Shown here in pieces: positions 7,370 through 16,195 of a stretch of 64,000 nt of DNA. The DNA is taken from the NCBI GenBank assembly GCA_963789495.1, contig CAWBLP010000025.1, positions 62,001-126,000 on the forward strand, written 5' to 3'. A model generated the notes under the pieces. It was not told the DNA's origin. It saw only the letters and a program-made list of their open reading frames with translations, and made no database searches. Source of the DNA: CAWBLP01 sp963789495 (lineage in GTDB: Bacteria; Pseudomonadota; Alphaproteobacteria; Acetobacterales; Acetobacteraceae). A program made the translations under genes and the position numbers. How positions within the stretch are numbered: position 1 is the stretch's first letter; the number at the start of each line of letters is the position of its first letter.

Positions 7370-9060
7370 GTAACCGGGGCAAAACCCCGGGCGGATTGCA
7401 TTTTAGGGCTTCCCCCGACGCGGACGAGTACGATTTGCTCGCCGCATGTCACCGCCCACTGATCCGTCGGGTCTGCCGCACGCCGAGCTGGAAGCTCTGG
7501 TGGTTGAGCTGCTGGGCGAGGTGTCGGAGCTGAAGCAACTGGTGGCGGCACAGCGCGATGAGATCGCCTGGCTGAAGGGCCTCAAGGGTCGCCCATCGAT
7601 CAAGCCGAGCGGCATGGAGAAGGGCACCGAGCCGAAGCGCGGCGGCAAGCGGGGCAAACGCCGCGGCCGCGGCAAGGTGACACCGCGGGTCACACCGCAG
7701 ACCGAGGTGCTGCGGGTGGCGCATCCGCCGGGTTCGCAGTTCAAGGGCTACGAGCCGTATCGAGTGCAGGAGCTGGTGCTCACGGCACGGGCGGTGCGCT
7801 ACCGCCGCGAGCGCTGGCTGACGCCGCAAGGCGAGACCATCGTGGCGCCGCTGCCCAGTGGCATCCGCGGCCATTTCGGGCCGGAGCTGCGGCGCTTCGT
7901 GCTGATGCAGTACCACCAGGGCCAGGTGACCGTCGAGCGTTTGGTCACACAGCTTCAGGCGATCGGCGTCAGTATCTCGAAGCGGCAGGTCATGCGCCTG
8001 CTGATCGATGGACAAGATGACTTCCTGGTGGAGAGCTGCGAGGTGCTACGTGCCGGACTGGCGACAGCGGACTGGGTCACCGTCGATGACACCGGCGCGC
8101 GCCATCGCGGCGCCAATGCCGTCTGCACGCAAATCGGCAACGACACGTTCGCCTGGTTCGGCACAACGGGCAGCAAGAGTTGCCGGAACTTTCTTGACCT
8201 GCTGCGTGCCGGTCACACCGATTACGTGATCAACGATGCGGCGCTGGACTATATGCATGAGCATGCCCTGGCCGGACCGCTCATCCAGCGACTGGCAACA
8301 CATGGGCAGCGGCAGTTCGCCGATCAGACCGCCTGGATGCGCCATCTTGAGCAGCTCGGCATGACCGGTCTGCCGGTGACGCCCGATCCGGTGCGCGTCG
8401 CCACAGAAGCTGCGCTGTGGGGCGCGGTGAGCGCACACGGGTTTCTCTGCGAGGCGGTCATAGTCAGCGACGATGCCGGGCAGTTCAACATCGGCCAGCA
8501 TGCGCTGTGCTGGATCCACGCCGAACGCCTGGTGCACAAGCTGGAGACCTTTACCGACCAGCAGCGTGCCGCCCAGCAGCATATCCGCGGGCTGATCTGG
8601 TGGTATTATGCCGACCTGAAGCTCTACCGGCGTGAACCGACGCCACGCCGACGCCGTGAAATGCGGGGGCGGTTCGACCGCATCTTTCACCGACGTACCG
8701 GCTTCGCCACTCTGGACCGCCTGCTCCAGCGGCTGCACGCCAACAAGGCCGAGTTACTGATGGTGCTCGACCATCCCGAGATCCCGCTGCACACCAACGG
8801 TTCGGAAAACGACATCCGCTGTCAGGTGACAAAGCGCAAAGTCAGCGGCGGAACCCACAGCGATATCGGCCGAGACTGCCGCGACGCTTTCCTCGGGCTC
8901 GCCAAGACCTGCACCAAGCTCGGCATCGCATTGTGGGACTATCTCGGTGCCAGGCTCAGCATCTCAGGTGCTCCCGCCGTCCCGCACCTTCCCAGCCTCA
9001 TCCGCCGCCGTGGCCAACCCGCCTGAAAACACCACTCGCCCGGGATTTTGCCCCGGTTAC
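7370..9060 (+). mobile_element. IS66-family insertion sequence, complete, inserted at the tRNA-Tyr 3' end
   Basis: The 24-bp terminal inverted repeats are at 7370-7393 and 9037-9060. They start GTAACCGGGGCAAAA, with the GTAA tip usual for IS66, and differ at one position. An 8-bp direct repeat TCCACCAT flanks the element (7362-7369 and 9061-9068), the target duplication size known for IS66. The element is 1691 bp and has a single transposase gene. The accessory tnpA/tnpB genes of classic IS66 members are absent, as in single-gene IS66 variants. Near-identical ends and a perfect target duplication suggest recent insertion. Confidence 0.95.
7446..9026 (+). CDS. IS66-family transposase (TnpC type)
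   Basis: This 526-residue DDE transposase fills its IS66 element. The N-terminus has a leucine-rich coiled coil (ELEALVVELLGEVSELKQLV), then the basic GKRGKRRGRGK linker. The catalytic core begins near WVTVDDTGARH, which contains the first Asp. It continues with the VSDDAGQFN and CWIHAERLVHKL segments and ends with LHTNGSENDIRC, the glutamate region (NxxE) of IS66 transposases. The reading frame is intact, so the element may be active. It is transcribed in the same direction as tRNA-Tyr. Confidence 0.93.
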   Translation: MSPPTDPSGLPHAELEALVVELLGEVSELKQLVAAQRDEIAWLKGLKGRPSIKPSGMEKGTEPKRGGKRGKRRGRGKVTPRVTPQTEVLRVAHPPGSQFKGYEPYRVQELVLTARAVRYRRERWLTPQGETIVAPLPSGIRGHFGPELRRFVLMQYHQGQVTVERLVTQLQAIGVSISKRQVMRLLIDGQDDFLVESCEVLRAGLATADWVTVDDTGARHRGANAVCTQIGNDTFAWFGTTGSKSCRNFLDLLRAGHTDYVINDAALDYMHEHALAGPLIQRLATHGQRQFADQTAWMRHLEQLGMTGLPVTPDPVRVATEAALWGAVSAHGFLCEAVIVSDDAGQFNIGQHALCWIHAERLVHKLETFTDQQRAAQQHIRGLIWWYYADLKLYRREPTPRRRREMRGRFDRIFHRRTGFATLDRLLQRLHANKAELLMVLDHPEIPLHTNGSENDIRCQVTKRKVSGGTHSDIGRDCRDAFLGLAKTCTKLGIALWDYLGARLSISGAPAVPHLPSLIRRRGQPA

Positions 9061-9479
9061 TCCACCATCTCACAAGCTTTTGTAAACAAATAGATTTTTT
9101 GGTCTGATCGCGCATCTGTCGCGGTGCCGCACAGAGGGCTTCGCCAATCTGCGGACCCGCTGCGGACCCCGCTCAGGACGGTGGACCAGCGGGGCAGCCT
9201 TCACCCTGCGTCAGCCGCCGCTGGCTCACGCTTGGGGAGGACGGGCACGCTGCTGCGGCTGACGGCGCCGCACACGCTCGGATTGGGGGGCTCCCGCGGC
9301 TCCGCGGCTCCGGCGCGGTTCTCTCCCGGCACGCCGGATCATCCTCATGATTGCTCCGCGCACCGACACGGGCGAGCAGGTCGACAAAATAGAAGATGTA
9401 GTCCCGCCCGTACCGATGCCTGGATCTGGACCAACCAGCAGTAGGACCACCCTCTATTCGTAGACAGGAATAACCGGCA
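9061..9479. other. Gene-poor spacer after the IS66 element
   Basis: No convincing gene is seen. The first eight bases are the right copy of the IS66 target duplication. A short plus-strand frame starting at the ATG near 9352 (MIAPRTDTGEQVDKIEDV) ends at the TAG near 9466. It could be the tail of a lost gene, but it has no recognisable family and no ribosome-binding site. An AT-rich patch (about 9075-9105) follows the IS junction. Confidence 0.4.
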
Positions 9480-10277
9480 CTATGCCCTGGCCGTTATGAT
9501 CCAAAGCGTATTAAAGCTGTAGCTATCCGGCCGATCCACATAGACCAGAAGATCGGCGAGAAACCGCTCCGCTTCCTCTCTCGATCCCAGTACGCTGGCC
9601 ACTCTCGCCATTCCCGCCGTCAACGCGACCTCGATGTTCTCGTGCTGCGCTGCTGTCGCGCTGCCGATGATGTTATAGACAGGGTCCGCAATCATCTCGC
9701 AGTTGATGTCTGTGAAGCCCGCCTCGGCGCACATCAGCGGTGACCTGCGCGCCACGTCGACATCGACAATGCCGTTGACAACCTTATCCAATCTCGGCTG
9801 GAGACTGGGGTCCGGAGGATAGTTGTCGAGCATCGTGTGGTAGTTCAGGACGATGACCAGCCTGCCATCCGGCTTTAGGACCCGGCGAAATTCAGCGATA
9901 GCCTTTCCGGGATCAGGCACGAAATAGAGCACGAAGTGCGACCAGACCACGTCGAAGCTGGCGTCGTCGAATGGCAGATCCTGCACGTCGCCCTGCCTGA
10001 ACGACGCATTGGTCAGGCCATCCGTGGCGGCCCGCCGTTCGGCATAGGCGAGAAAGCGGGAGTTGATGTCACTACCGACGACCCGGGCACTGGGACTGCG
10101 GGCCGCAAGCAAGCGGACCATCGAACCTTCTCCACATCCGGCATCCAGCACGTCGCCACTTTCCAGGATCGGCAGATATCGAAGGTATCTCTCCAGGCCC
10201 TCAAGTTTCGCCTGTTTCTCCAGGCGCTCGCACTCCGTGTCGCTATCAAAGATGTAATCCGTGCGTTCTTCAGTCAT
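9480..10277 (-). CDS. Class I SAM-dependent methyltransferase
   Basis: This 265-residue protein has the Rossmann methyltransferase motifs. Motif I is VLDAGCGEGSMVRLLA, motif II gives the acidic VVGSDINSRFL, QGDVQDLPFDDASFDVVWS is the motif III/IV region, and the post-motif FRRVLKPDGRLVIVLN is typical of the UbiE/Methyltransf_11 group. The start at 10277 (MTEERTDYIF) has an upstream AGGAG. The longer 10481 start would add a basic leader without homology. The target is unknown: a small molecule such as a quinone or polyketide, or a natural-product acceptor, is equally possible. It stands alone. Confidence 0.85.
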   Translation of the reverse strand: MTEERTDYIFDSDTECERLEKQAKLEGLERYLRYLPILESGDVLDAGCGEGSMVRLLAARSPSARVVGSDINSRFLAYAERRAATDGLTNASFRQGDVQDLPFDDASFDVVWSHFVLYFVPDPGKAIAEFRRVLKPDGRLVIVLNYHTMLDNYPPDPSLQPRLDKVVNGIVDVDVARRSPLMCAEAGFTDINCEMIADPVYNIIGSATAAQHENIEVALTAGMARVASVLGSREEAERFLADLLVYVDRPDSYSFNTLWIITARA

Positions 10278-10569
10278 CCGGCGCTCCCTGCTCCTGCCCC
10301 CGGGCTTGGGAAAGCATGGTGAAGACGATCGAATCTCACCTTGATTCCATGGGTCTGGCAGACCGTGTGAGAACCGCCTGACGGCAAAACCACATGGATC
10401 GCAGCTGGCGAGGGATCTGACGGCCGATGGGCGTACCGTCCAGCGCGGACGCATCGGTCCAATGAAGGTTTTCAGCATCAACGTCCATCAATTGTGATAC
10501 CTCATGGAACTGCGGAGCAACTCCATGCCGGGTGCACTCGTTCCTCTACCGGCAGGAGGCAACGGAGAC

Positions 10570-10878
10570 ATGACTGTAATTGTGCCCTGGCTCAGTCGGA
10601 GAGATTATACCCGGCACCGAGCCTTGGACCCGGAGCTGCCGGAAAGCTTTGAGCAATGGCAAGAAGCGGCCGAGAATCGCGCCCGGCGGTTGGGCCGTGG
10701 GCATCAGGTTCGACGGGTCCTCATCCACCCGATGGAGTTGCAGGCGTGGTGCACGCATCATGGGCGTGAGGTGGATTCGACGAGCCGGCAGTCTTTTGCC
10801 GCCCTCATTTCAGGCCGGGCCGATCGGCCGAGGCACAAAGTTTTCGGACAGCTCGGCCCACGGACGATCTGGGGCTGA
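10570..10878 (+). CDS. Hypothetical protein, 102 residues
   Basis: From the ATG at 10570, preceded by GGCAGGAGG, the product begins MTVIVPWLSRRDYTRHRALD. It is soluble, with a helical middle (FEQWQEAAENRARRLGRGHQ) and an Arg-rich C-terminus. I do not recognise the family. Codon use is normal for the region, so it is probably real. It is transcribed divergently from the methyltransferase at 9480-10277, with about 290 bases between starts. Confidence 0.55.
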   Translation: MTVIVPWLSRRDYTRHRALDPELPESFEQWQEAAENRARRLGRGHQVRRVLIHPMELQAWCTHHGREVDSTSRQSFAALISGRADRPRHKVFGQLGPRTIWG

Positions 10879-11061
10879 TCGGGGCTGGGCAGTTGCCTCG
10901 CCCGCTCGGTGCAGGTCAGGCGGCCCGGTAATGGGCGTCCAGTGAAGGCGGCACCCGGGCGAGGCGCTGGTGGCAATTAATTGTTTATAGTCAATATTAA
11001 CTACGGCGATCCGGACCCGGATCGCGTGGTTGGAAAATTATGGTGCGGCGCAAAATATCGC

Positions 11062-11090
11062 TTGTAGACGAACGACCCGCGAGATAGATT
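11062..11090 (+). promoter_or_regulatory. Candidate sigma-70-type promoter of the small RNA
   Basis: TTGTAG (11062-11067) and TAGATT (11085-11090) are spaced by 17 bases, a good vegetative promoter spacing. Transcription would start near 11097, giving a transcript of about 89 nucleotides to the terminator at 11157-11185. The assignment rests on this spacing only. Confidence 0.4.
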
Positions 11091-11096
11091 GTGCGT

Positions 11097-11185
11097 CGCA
11101 GCAATGCGGTCCCTGACCGCGCTGTCTGCTTTCTTGGACGTTTCCTCCCTAAACTTGGCGGCGCCACAAGCGCCGCCATTTTTTT
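11097..11185 (+). ncRNA. Candidate alphar8/MmgR-like small regulatory RNA
   Basis: There is no coding frame here, yet the region has the architecture of a trans-acting small RNA. A 5' hairpin (GCGGTC-cct-GACCGC) is followed by a single-stranded stretch, the exact decamer TTTCCTCCCT at 11141-11150, and then an intrinsic terminator. That decamer is, to my knowledge, the conserved unpaired motif of the alphar8 family (MmgR of Sinorhizobium). It looks like an anti-Shine-Dalgarno seed. The 5' end is inferred from a promoter-like sequence at 11062-11090. Neighbouring genes (hypothetical upstream, ribokinase downstream) give no target clue. Confidence 0.55.
11157..11185 (+). terminator. Rho-independent terminator of the candidate small RNA
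   Basis: GGCGGCGC (11157-11164) pairs perfectly with GCGCCGCC (11170-11177) around a CACAA loop, followed by A and seven T. It lies 127 bases before the ribokinase start, so it separates the short upstream transcript from that gene. Confidence 0.85.
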
Positions 11186-11311
11186 GTCCCCGCCCCGGTT
11201 TTGTCCCCACCCCGGCCGACGCGGTGCGCCCGCGTGCGATCATCCGGGTAGCGGCCCCAGCCATCCCCGCCACCATGGCAACGCGACCGGCCTCTGCCGT
11301 AACATCCCGCC

Positions 11312-12190
11312 ATGATCGTGGTGTTCGGCTCCATCAACCTTGACCTGATCTTCCTCCTCCCCGCGATTCCCCGGCCCGGCGAGACCGTGCTCGGCCCCGA
11401 CACGCGCATCGAGCCCGGCGGCAAGGGCGCCAACCAGGCGGTCGCCGCTGCGCGCGACGGGGCCGCCGTCGTGATGGCCGGCGCGGTGGGGCGCGATGCC
11501 CTGGCGGCCGGGGCCCTGCGCCTGATGCACGACGCCGGGGTGGACCTGTCCCGCGTGGTGGAAACCGACGCCACCACCGGCTGCGCCGCGATCGCGGTCG
11601 ATCCGGCCGGGCACAATGCGATCTCGGTTGGCTCCGGCGCCAACCGGCTGGCACGGGCGGATCAGGTGGAGGACGGGCTGCTCTCGCCCGCCACCACGCT
11701 GGTGCTGCAGATGGAGGTGCCGCCGGCGGAGACCGCCGCGCTGATCCGCCGCGCCCGCCCGAAGGGAGCCCGCATCCTGCTGAACCTGGCCCCGGCGATG
11801 GCGCTGCCCGCCGATGCACTGCGCCTGGTCGATCTGCTGCTGGTGAACGAGACCGAGGCCGAGTGGCTGGCCCGCGATCGCGCCTGCGCCGCCACCGCGT
11901 CGGGTTTGCAGGCCGCCCTGGCGGTCGATGTGGTGCGGACCCTGGGGGCGGACGGCATCGATGTCGCCACTGCGGCCGGGGCGATGCGGATTCCGGCCCG
12001 CCCGGTCACTACGCTGGATACAACCGCGGCGGGAGATTGTTTCGCCGGGGTGCTCGCTGCCGCCCTGGATCGGGGCGCGACGCTGCAGGCCGCCTTGCAT
12101 CGGGCCAACACGGCCGCTGCCCTGTGCTGCACGCGCGCCGGCAGCCAGGGCAGTCTTCCGGTAACAGCGGAGATCGATGCGTTGGCGTGA
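11312..12190 (+). CDS. rbsK: Ribokinase (PfkB family sugar kinase)
   Basis: This 292-residue PfkB kinase has the N-terminal FGSINLDLIF, the family signature GGKGANQAVAAARDG, and the C-terminal DTTAAGDCFAG. In the last, the catalytic Asp and the anion hole (GAGD-type, here AAGD) position ATP and sugar. Ribokinase phosphorylates D-ribose to ribose-5-phosphate for entry to the pentose phosphate pathway. No ribose transporter or nucleoside hydrolase lies beside it, so another ketose or nucleoside sugar is possible. Length fits. It follows a terminator and a candidate small RNA, so it has its own promoter. Confidence 0.85.
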   Translation: MIVVFGSINLDLIFLLPAIPRPGETVLGPDTRIEPGGKGANQAVAAARDGAAVVMAGAVGRDALAAGALRLMHDAGVDLSRVVETDATTGCAAIAVDPAGHNAISVGSGANRLARADQVEDGLLSPATTLVLQMEVPPAETAALIRRARPKGARILLNLAPAMALPADALRLVDLLLVNETEAEWLARDRACAATASGLQAALAVDVVRTLGADGIDVATAAGAMRIPARPVTTLDTTAAGDCFAGVLAAALDRGATLQAALHRANTAAALCCTRAGSQGSLPVTAEIDALA

Positions 12191-12226
12191 CCCCGTGTGA
12201 CCGCGTGACCGCGTGATGCCCCGCGC

Positions 12227-12835
12227 TCAGCGGGCCGGCCGGCCGGGACCCATGCCACCGCCCATGCCTCTGCCACCGTGCATGCCGCCGCCGCCCATCA
12301 TGCCCGGTCCATAGGCGAGCCCGGGCAGGATCTGCTCCGCCGCCCCTTGCTGTTTCGGCGTCAGGCTCGCGAGCAGCTTCCCGGCCGCCTCATGCACCGT
12401 GTCGGAGGCCTGCTGCCGCGCCTGGAACATCTGGTTCATCATGTCGCGCCGCTCTTCCCAGCTCGCGGTGCCCATCGCCTCGAACATGGTCTGATGCAGG
12501 CCCTGCATCTGCTGGCTGACCCCGGTGACGGTCTCGGCATAGTCCTGCCAGGCTGGTGCCTGCTTGTCGGTAATACCGAGGCGCGCCTTCAGCGAGTCGA
12601 GATAGCTGCCGGTGGTCCAGGCGCCGCCGCGCATGCCGGGTCCGCCGCCTCCCATCATGCCAGGCCCACCGCCCCCGGGCCCGCCTCCCATCGTACCCGG
12701 TCCGCCGCCGCCCATCATACCGGGTCCGGCGCCGCGGCCTGGGCCGGCGGGTTGTGCCGCGGCGATCCAGGTGCCGCCGACCACACCGATTATGGCCGCT
12801 GCCGCTACCAGTGAATGCCGAATTGGGTGTGCCAT
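12227..12835 (-). CDS. Periplasmic Spy/CpxP-like (LTXXQ motif) protein
   Basis: MAHPIRHSLVAAAAIIGVVG then IAAAQPAG is a Sec signal peptide. It is followed by a Gly/Met/Pro-rich segment with GGGGPGMMGG repeats, a helical domain (YLDSLKARLGITDKQAPAWQ, MNQMFQARQQASD) and the LTPKQQ motif that defines the LTXXQ family. A second Gly/Met-rich tail closes the protein. Spy and CpxP are periplasmic chaperone or stress-sensor proteins, and the Met-rich tails could bind copper, which is inference. The start at 12835 replaces 12979 because only it gives a signal peptide. Confidence 0.8.
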   Translation of the reverse strand: MAHPIRHSLVAAAAIIGVVGGTWIAAAQPAGPGRGAGPGMMGGGGPGTMGGGPGGGGPGMMGGGGPGMRGGAWTTGSYLDSLKARLGITDKQAPAWQDYAETVTGVSQQMQGLHQTMFEAMGTASWEERRDMMNQMFQARQQASDTVHEAAGKLLASLTPKQQGAAEQILPGLAYGPGMMGGGGMHGGRGMGGGMGPGRPAR

Positions 12836-12999
12836 CCGAAGCCTCCTCACCGCGATGACCGCGTGGGGCCGGATTTGGGCGCATCGCGCGCGCGTCGCAT
12901 TGACCTGGCTCAAGCCGCCCGCGCGGCGCGGTCGACAGCAAACGGCCCGGGACTCCTGCGAGCCCCGGGCCGCTGCCACGCGTCACAAGCTGGGTCGCG

Positions 13000-14657
13000 T
13001 CAGGTCGAGTAGTCGGAGAACGCCGCGCCGGCATAGCGGGCGCGATAGTCGGTGCGCACGTTGACCAGCGCCACCATGGCCTTCGTCCACCTTCGCCTGC
13101 GCGCGCTCCAGCGCCGGGCGGATGTCCTCGGCGTTGGTCACGTATTCGCCGTAGCCGCCCAGCGCCTCGCAGATCTTGTCGTAGCGCATGTAACCAAGGT
13201 CGCGGCCGGGCTTCTCGCGCTTCGGATCGCCGGTCCAGCCGCCGTTCAGGCTGACCACGATCAGCACCGGGATCTTGTGCCGCACCGCGGTGTCGATCTC
13301 CATCGCGTTCATGCCCAGCGAGCCGTCGCCGTGCACCACGATCACCTGCTTGTCCGGGCAGGCGACCTTGGCACCGAGGCCGAACGGCAGGCCGACGCCC
13401 ATGGTGCCGAACGGGCCGGAGTTCAGCCGATGGCCCGGCGAGAAGGTGGGCATCGTCTGGCGGCCGAAGTTCAGCGTCTCCTGCCCGTCCACGCACAGGA
13501 TCGCGTCGCGCTTGGCGAAGTTCTTCACCTCCTCCAGCATGCGCACCGGATGGATGTCGCCATCCTCGGCATATTTGTTGGCGCCGGCGCTGCGCTGCGC
13601 TTGGCCGCTTCGCCTTCCGCCAGCTTCTGCCGCCAGGCCTTGTAGCTGTCGGCGGTGACCTTGCCCTTGATGCCGTCCATCAGCTGGCTGCAGCACCATC
13701 TTGCAGTCGCCGACGATCGGGATGTCGACATAGCGCGCGGCGGAGGAGATTTCCTCCGGCGAGATGTCGATGCGGGCGATCTTCGCGTTGGGTCCGAAGC
13801 GCGGCGGCGAGGCATGGCCGATGATGTAGTTCATCCGCGTGCCGAGCACGATGATCAGGTCGGCGTCGCGGAACGCCGAGGAGCGCATCGCCAGGAAGGA
13901 GCAGGGATGATCGTCCGGCACCACGCCGCGGCCTTGCGGGGTGGTGTAGAACGGGATGCCGGCGGCTTCGACGAATGCCTGCATCTCCGCCCAGGCGCGC
14001 GACCAGATCACGCCGGAGCCGGACACGATCAGCGGCTGCTTCGCCTCCGACAGCGCCTTCACCAGCGCCGCGACCTGGCGCGGATCGCCGAGCGGGCGGG
14101 AGTCCATCAGCGGCCGGCCGGCATAGCTCCAATCGACCTGGTTCTCGTCGATCTTCTGGTACAGCATGTCGCCGGGGCAATCGACATAGACTGGGCCTGG
14201 CTTGCCGCTGATCGACTTCTGCAGGGCGAAGTTGATCTGTTGCGGAATGCGCTTCAGGTTGATCAGCCGATCGACATGCTTGTTGCAGCCGCGCATCAGC
14301 TCGACCTGGTCGATCTCCTGGAACACCTGGCGGCCGAACTGGCTCAGCGGGCTGGAGCCGCCGAGCGACACCACCGGGCAGCAATCGACATAGGCGTTGG
14401 CAACGCCGGTGATCAGGTTGGTGACGCCCGGGCCGGACGCGGCCATGCAGACGCTGGGGACCTGCTTCAGCCGGCTATAGGCCTGGCACATGAATGCCGC
14501 CGCCTGCTCGTGGCGGACGTCGATCATGCGGATGCCTTCCTTGATGCACGATGGCCTCGGTCAGCAGCATCGGGCCGCCCATGATGTAGAAGATATCGTC
14601 GATGCCTTCCTTCTTCAGGCATTTCGCGATGATTTCGGAGCCTGTCAGTTCTGCCAT
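13000..14657 (-). pseudogene. TPP-dependent enzyme (2-hydroxyacyl-CoA lyase/oxalyl-CoA decarboxylase group), several frameshifts
   Basis: Joined frames give a full thiamine-diphosphate enzyme of about 550 residues. The N-terminal PYR domain has MAELTGSEIIAKCLKKEGID and DVRHEQAAAFM with the TPP-activating Glu. The central domain has IIVLGTRMNYIIGH. The PP domain has GDGSLGMNAMEIDTAV...SLN, the TPP/Mg motif. Frame changes occur near 14545, 13690, 13580 and 13075. Three of the four are corrected by deleting one base; the one near 13580 is +2/-1. The corrected end reads ARYAGAAFSDYST. It is followed on the same strand by nothing and preceded by a CoA-transferase gene at 14791-16029. Together they resemble an oxalate or 2-hydroxyacyl-CoA pathway pair. 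Four hits in one conserved gene suggest sequence errors as much as decay. Confidence 0.75.
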
Positions 14658-14696
14658 GTCGGAGTCTCCTTTCTGGGGGGCCGCGGCCCCTTGGTC

Positions 14697-14719
14697 ATGG
14701 CCGGACTTGATCCGGCCAT
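14697..14719. repeat. Alphaproteobacterial intergenic palindrome
   Basis: ATGGCCGG ACTTGAT CCGGCCAT is an 8-bp perfect stem with a short loop. It resembles the common GCCGGACTTGATCCGGC-type interspersed palindromes of alphaproteobacteria. It lies between the CoA-transferase and the TPP enzyme genes and could fold in the mRNA between them. A related but longer structure is at 23601-23727. Confidence 0.6.
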
Positions 14720-14790
14720 CTACTCGGGAACGTCGGGGTCAGCCCGCCAATCGCTTCACGGGTCGCTTCACCAGGTTGTTTCATATGCAA

Positions 14791-16029
14791 TCATCCGACC
14801 ACGCCGCCGGACTTCAGCGCGCCGACGGCGTCGTCAGCCAGCCCGAGCCAGTGGTTCAGCACGTCGTCAGTGTTCGCGCCGAGCAGCGGCGACGGCTTGA
14901 CCGGCGGCGGACTGCCGGAGAAGCGCACCGGCCAGGCCACCATCTTGAACGCGCCGTTGGTCGGGATGCTGCACGGTCTGCATGATGTTGCGCTGCTCGA
15001 AGGTCGGGTCGTTGTACAGCTCCAGCGTATCCAGCACCGCGCCGGCGGGCACGCCGGCGGCGCCGATGATTTCCATCGCCTCATGCTTGGTGTGCTGTTG
15101 CGTCCATTCGGAGATCATCGCATTGACCTCGTCCGGCCGTTCGGCGCGTGCCGCCGGACTGTCGTAGCGGGTGATCGCCGACCAGGTCCTCGCGTCCGAT
15201 CACCCCCAGCAGCCGGCGCCAGTGTTCCGGATTGGCGCGGCTGGTGAAGATATAGACATAATCGTTCAAACCGCCGCCCTTGCACGGGAAGGTTCCCATC
15301 GGCGGGTTGGCGCCGGAGACGCTGCTGTCGGCCGCGCGCCCCGCCGCCTGGGTGTTGCCGGTGCGGTTCTGCGCGGCGAAGGCGATGCGGATGTAATGCA
15401 GCATCGCATCCTGCATCGCCACCTGCAGATGCTCGCCCTGGCCGGTATCCTTGCGGCGGTACAGCGCGCCCAGGATGGAGATCGCCAGCAGCATGCCGGT
15501 GCCGGTGTCGCCGAGCGACGGACCGGGCTTCAGCGGCCGGCCGTCGCGCTCGCCGGTGATGCTCATGGTGCCGCCGCAGGCCTGCGCGATCATGTCGAAG
15601 GCGAGGTTCTTCTCGTACGGGCTGCCTTCGCCGAAGCCCTTCACCTGGCAGTAGATGATCGCCGGGTTGAGCTTGCGGATCACATCGGCGCCGAGGCCCA
15701 GCCGCTCGATCGCGCCGGGGGCGAAAGTTCTCCACGAACACGTCGGCCTTCTTCGCCAGGTCCTTGACCAGCGCGAGGCCCTTCGGGTCCTTCAGATTGA
15801 CGGTGATGGATTTCTTGTTGGCGTTGAACAGCAGGAAATACGGATCGTCGACGCCGGGCTTGCCGCCAAGCTGGCGGCCGGGATCACCGGATTTCGGGTT
15901 CTCCAGCTTGACCACCTCGGCGCCGAGCCAGGCGAGCGCCTCGGTGCAGGACGGTCCGGCCTCGAACTGAGTCAGGTCCAGCACTCGTACGCCGGTGAGG
16001 CAGGTTTGGCCGCCACTGCTTCCGCTCAT
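14791..16029 (-). pseudogene. CaiB/BaiF CoA-transferase, formyl-CoA:oxalate transferase-like, three frameshifts
   Basis: The merged frames resemble formyl-CoA transferase (Frc). They begin GVRVLDLTQFEAGPSCTEAL and continue with EVVKLENPKSGDPGRQLGG, FNANKKSITVNLKD and VAMQDAMLHYIRI; Frc has a VAMQDAV stretch at the equivalent place. The protein would be about 410 residues. Frames change near 15725, 15180 and 14968, and removing a single base at each restores the family sequence. The start MSGSSGGQTC at 16029 has an AGGAGGA upstream. It precedes the TPP enzyme on the same strand by about 130 bases containing a palindrome, and co-transcription is likely. Joint action in oxalyl-CoA or related acyl-CoA turnover is inferred from this pairing. 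Confidence 0.78.
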
Positions 16030-16195
16030 CGATTTCCTCCTCCGCTCCGTGGCTGCCGTGGGGCGCCGTGGATGTTCCGGGCGGAAGGCTACCGCGAAGC
16101 TTGCTGCGGCGTAAGCCCACCGGCCGGGTGGATTTGCGGATTGGCGATTCCGCGCGTGTCAGCGTGACGGCGGCAGGCGCCGATGGCGCGGTCGA

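Noticed and set aside
14791..16029. Calling the CoA-transferase/TPP pair frc and oxc outright
   Set aside because: The CoA-transferase resembles Frc, but the TPP enzyme differs from known oxalyl-CoA decarboxylases in its N- and C-terminal wording. Only a group-level name is justified.
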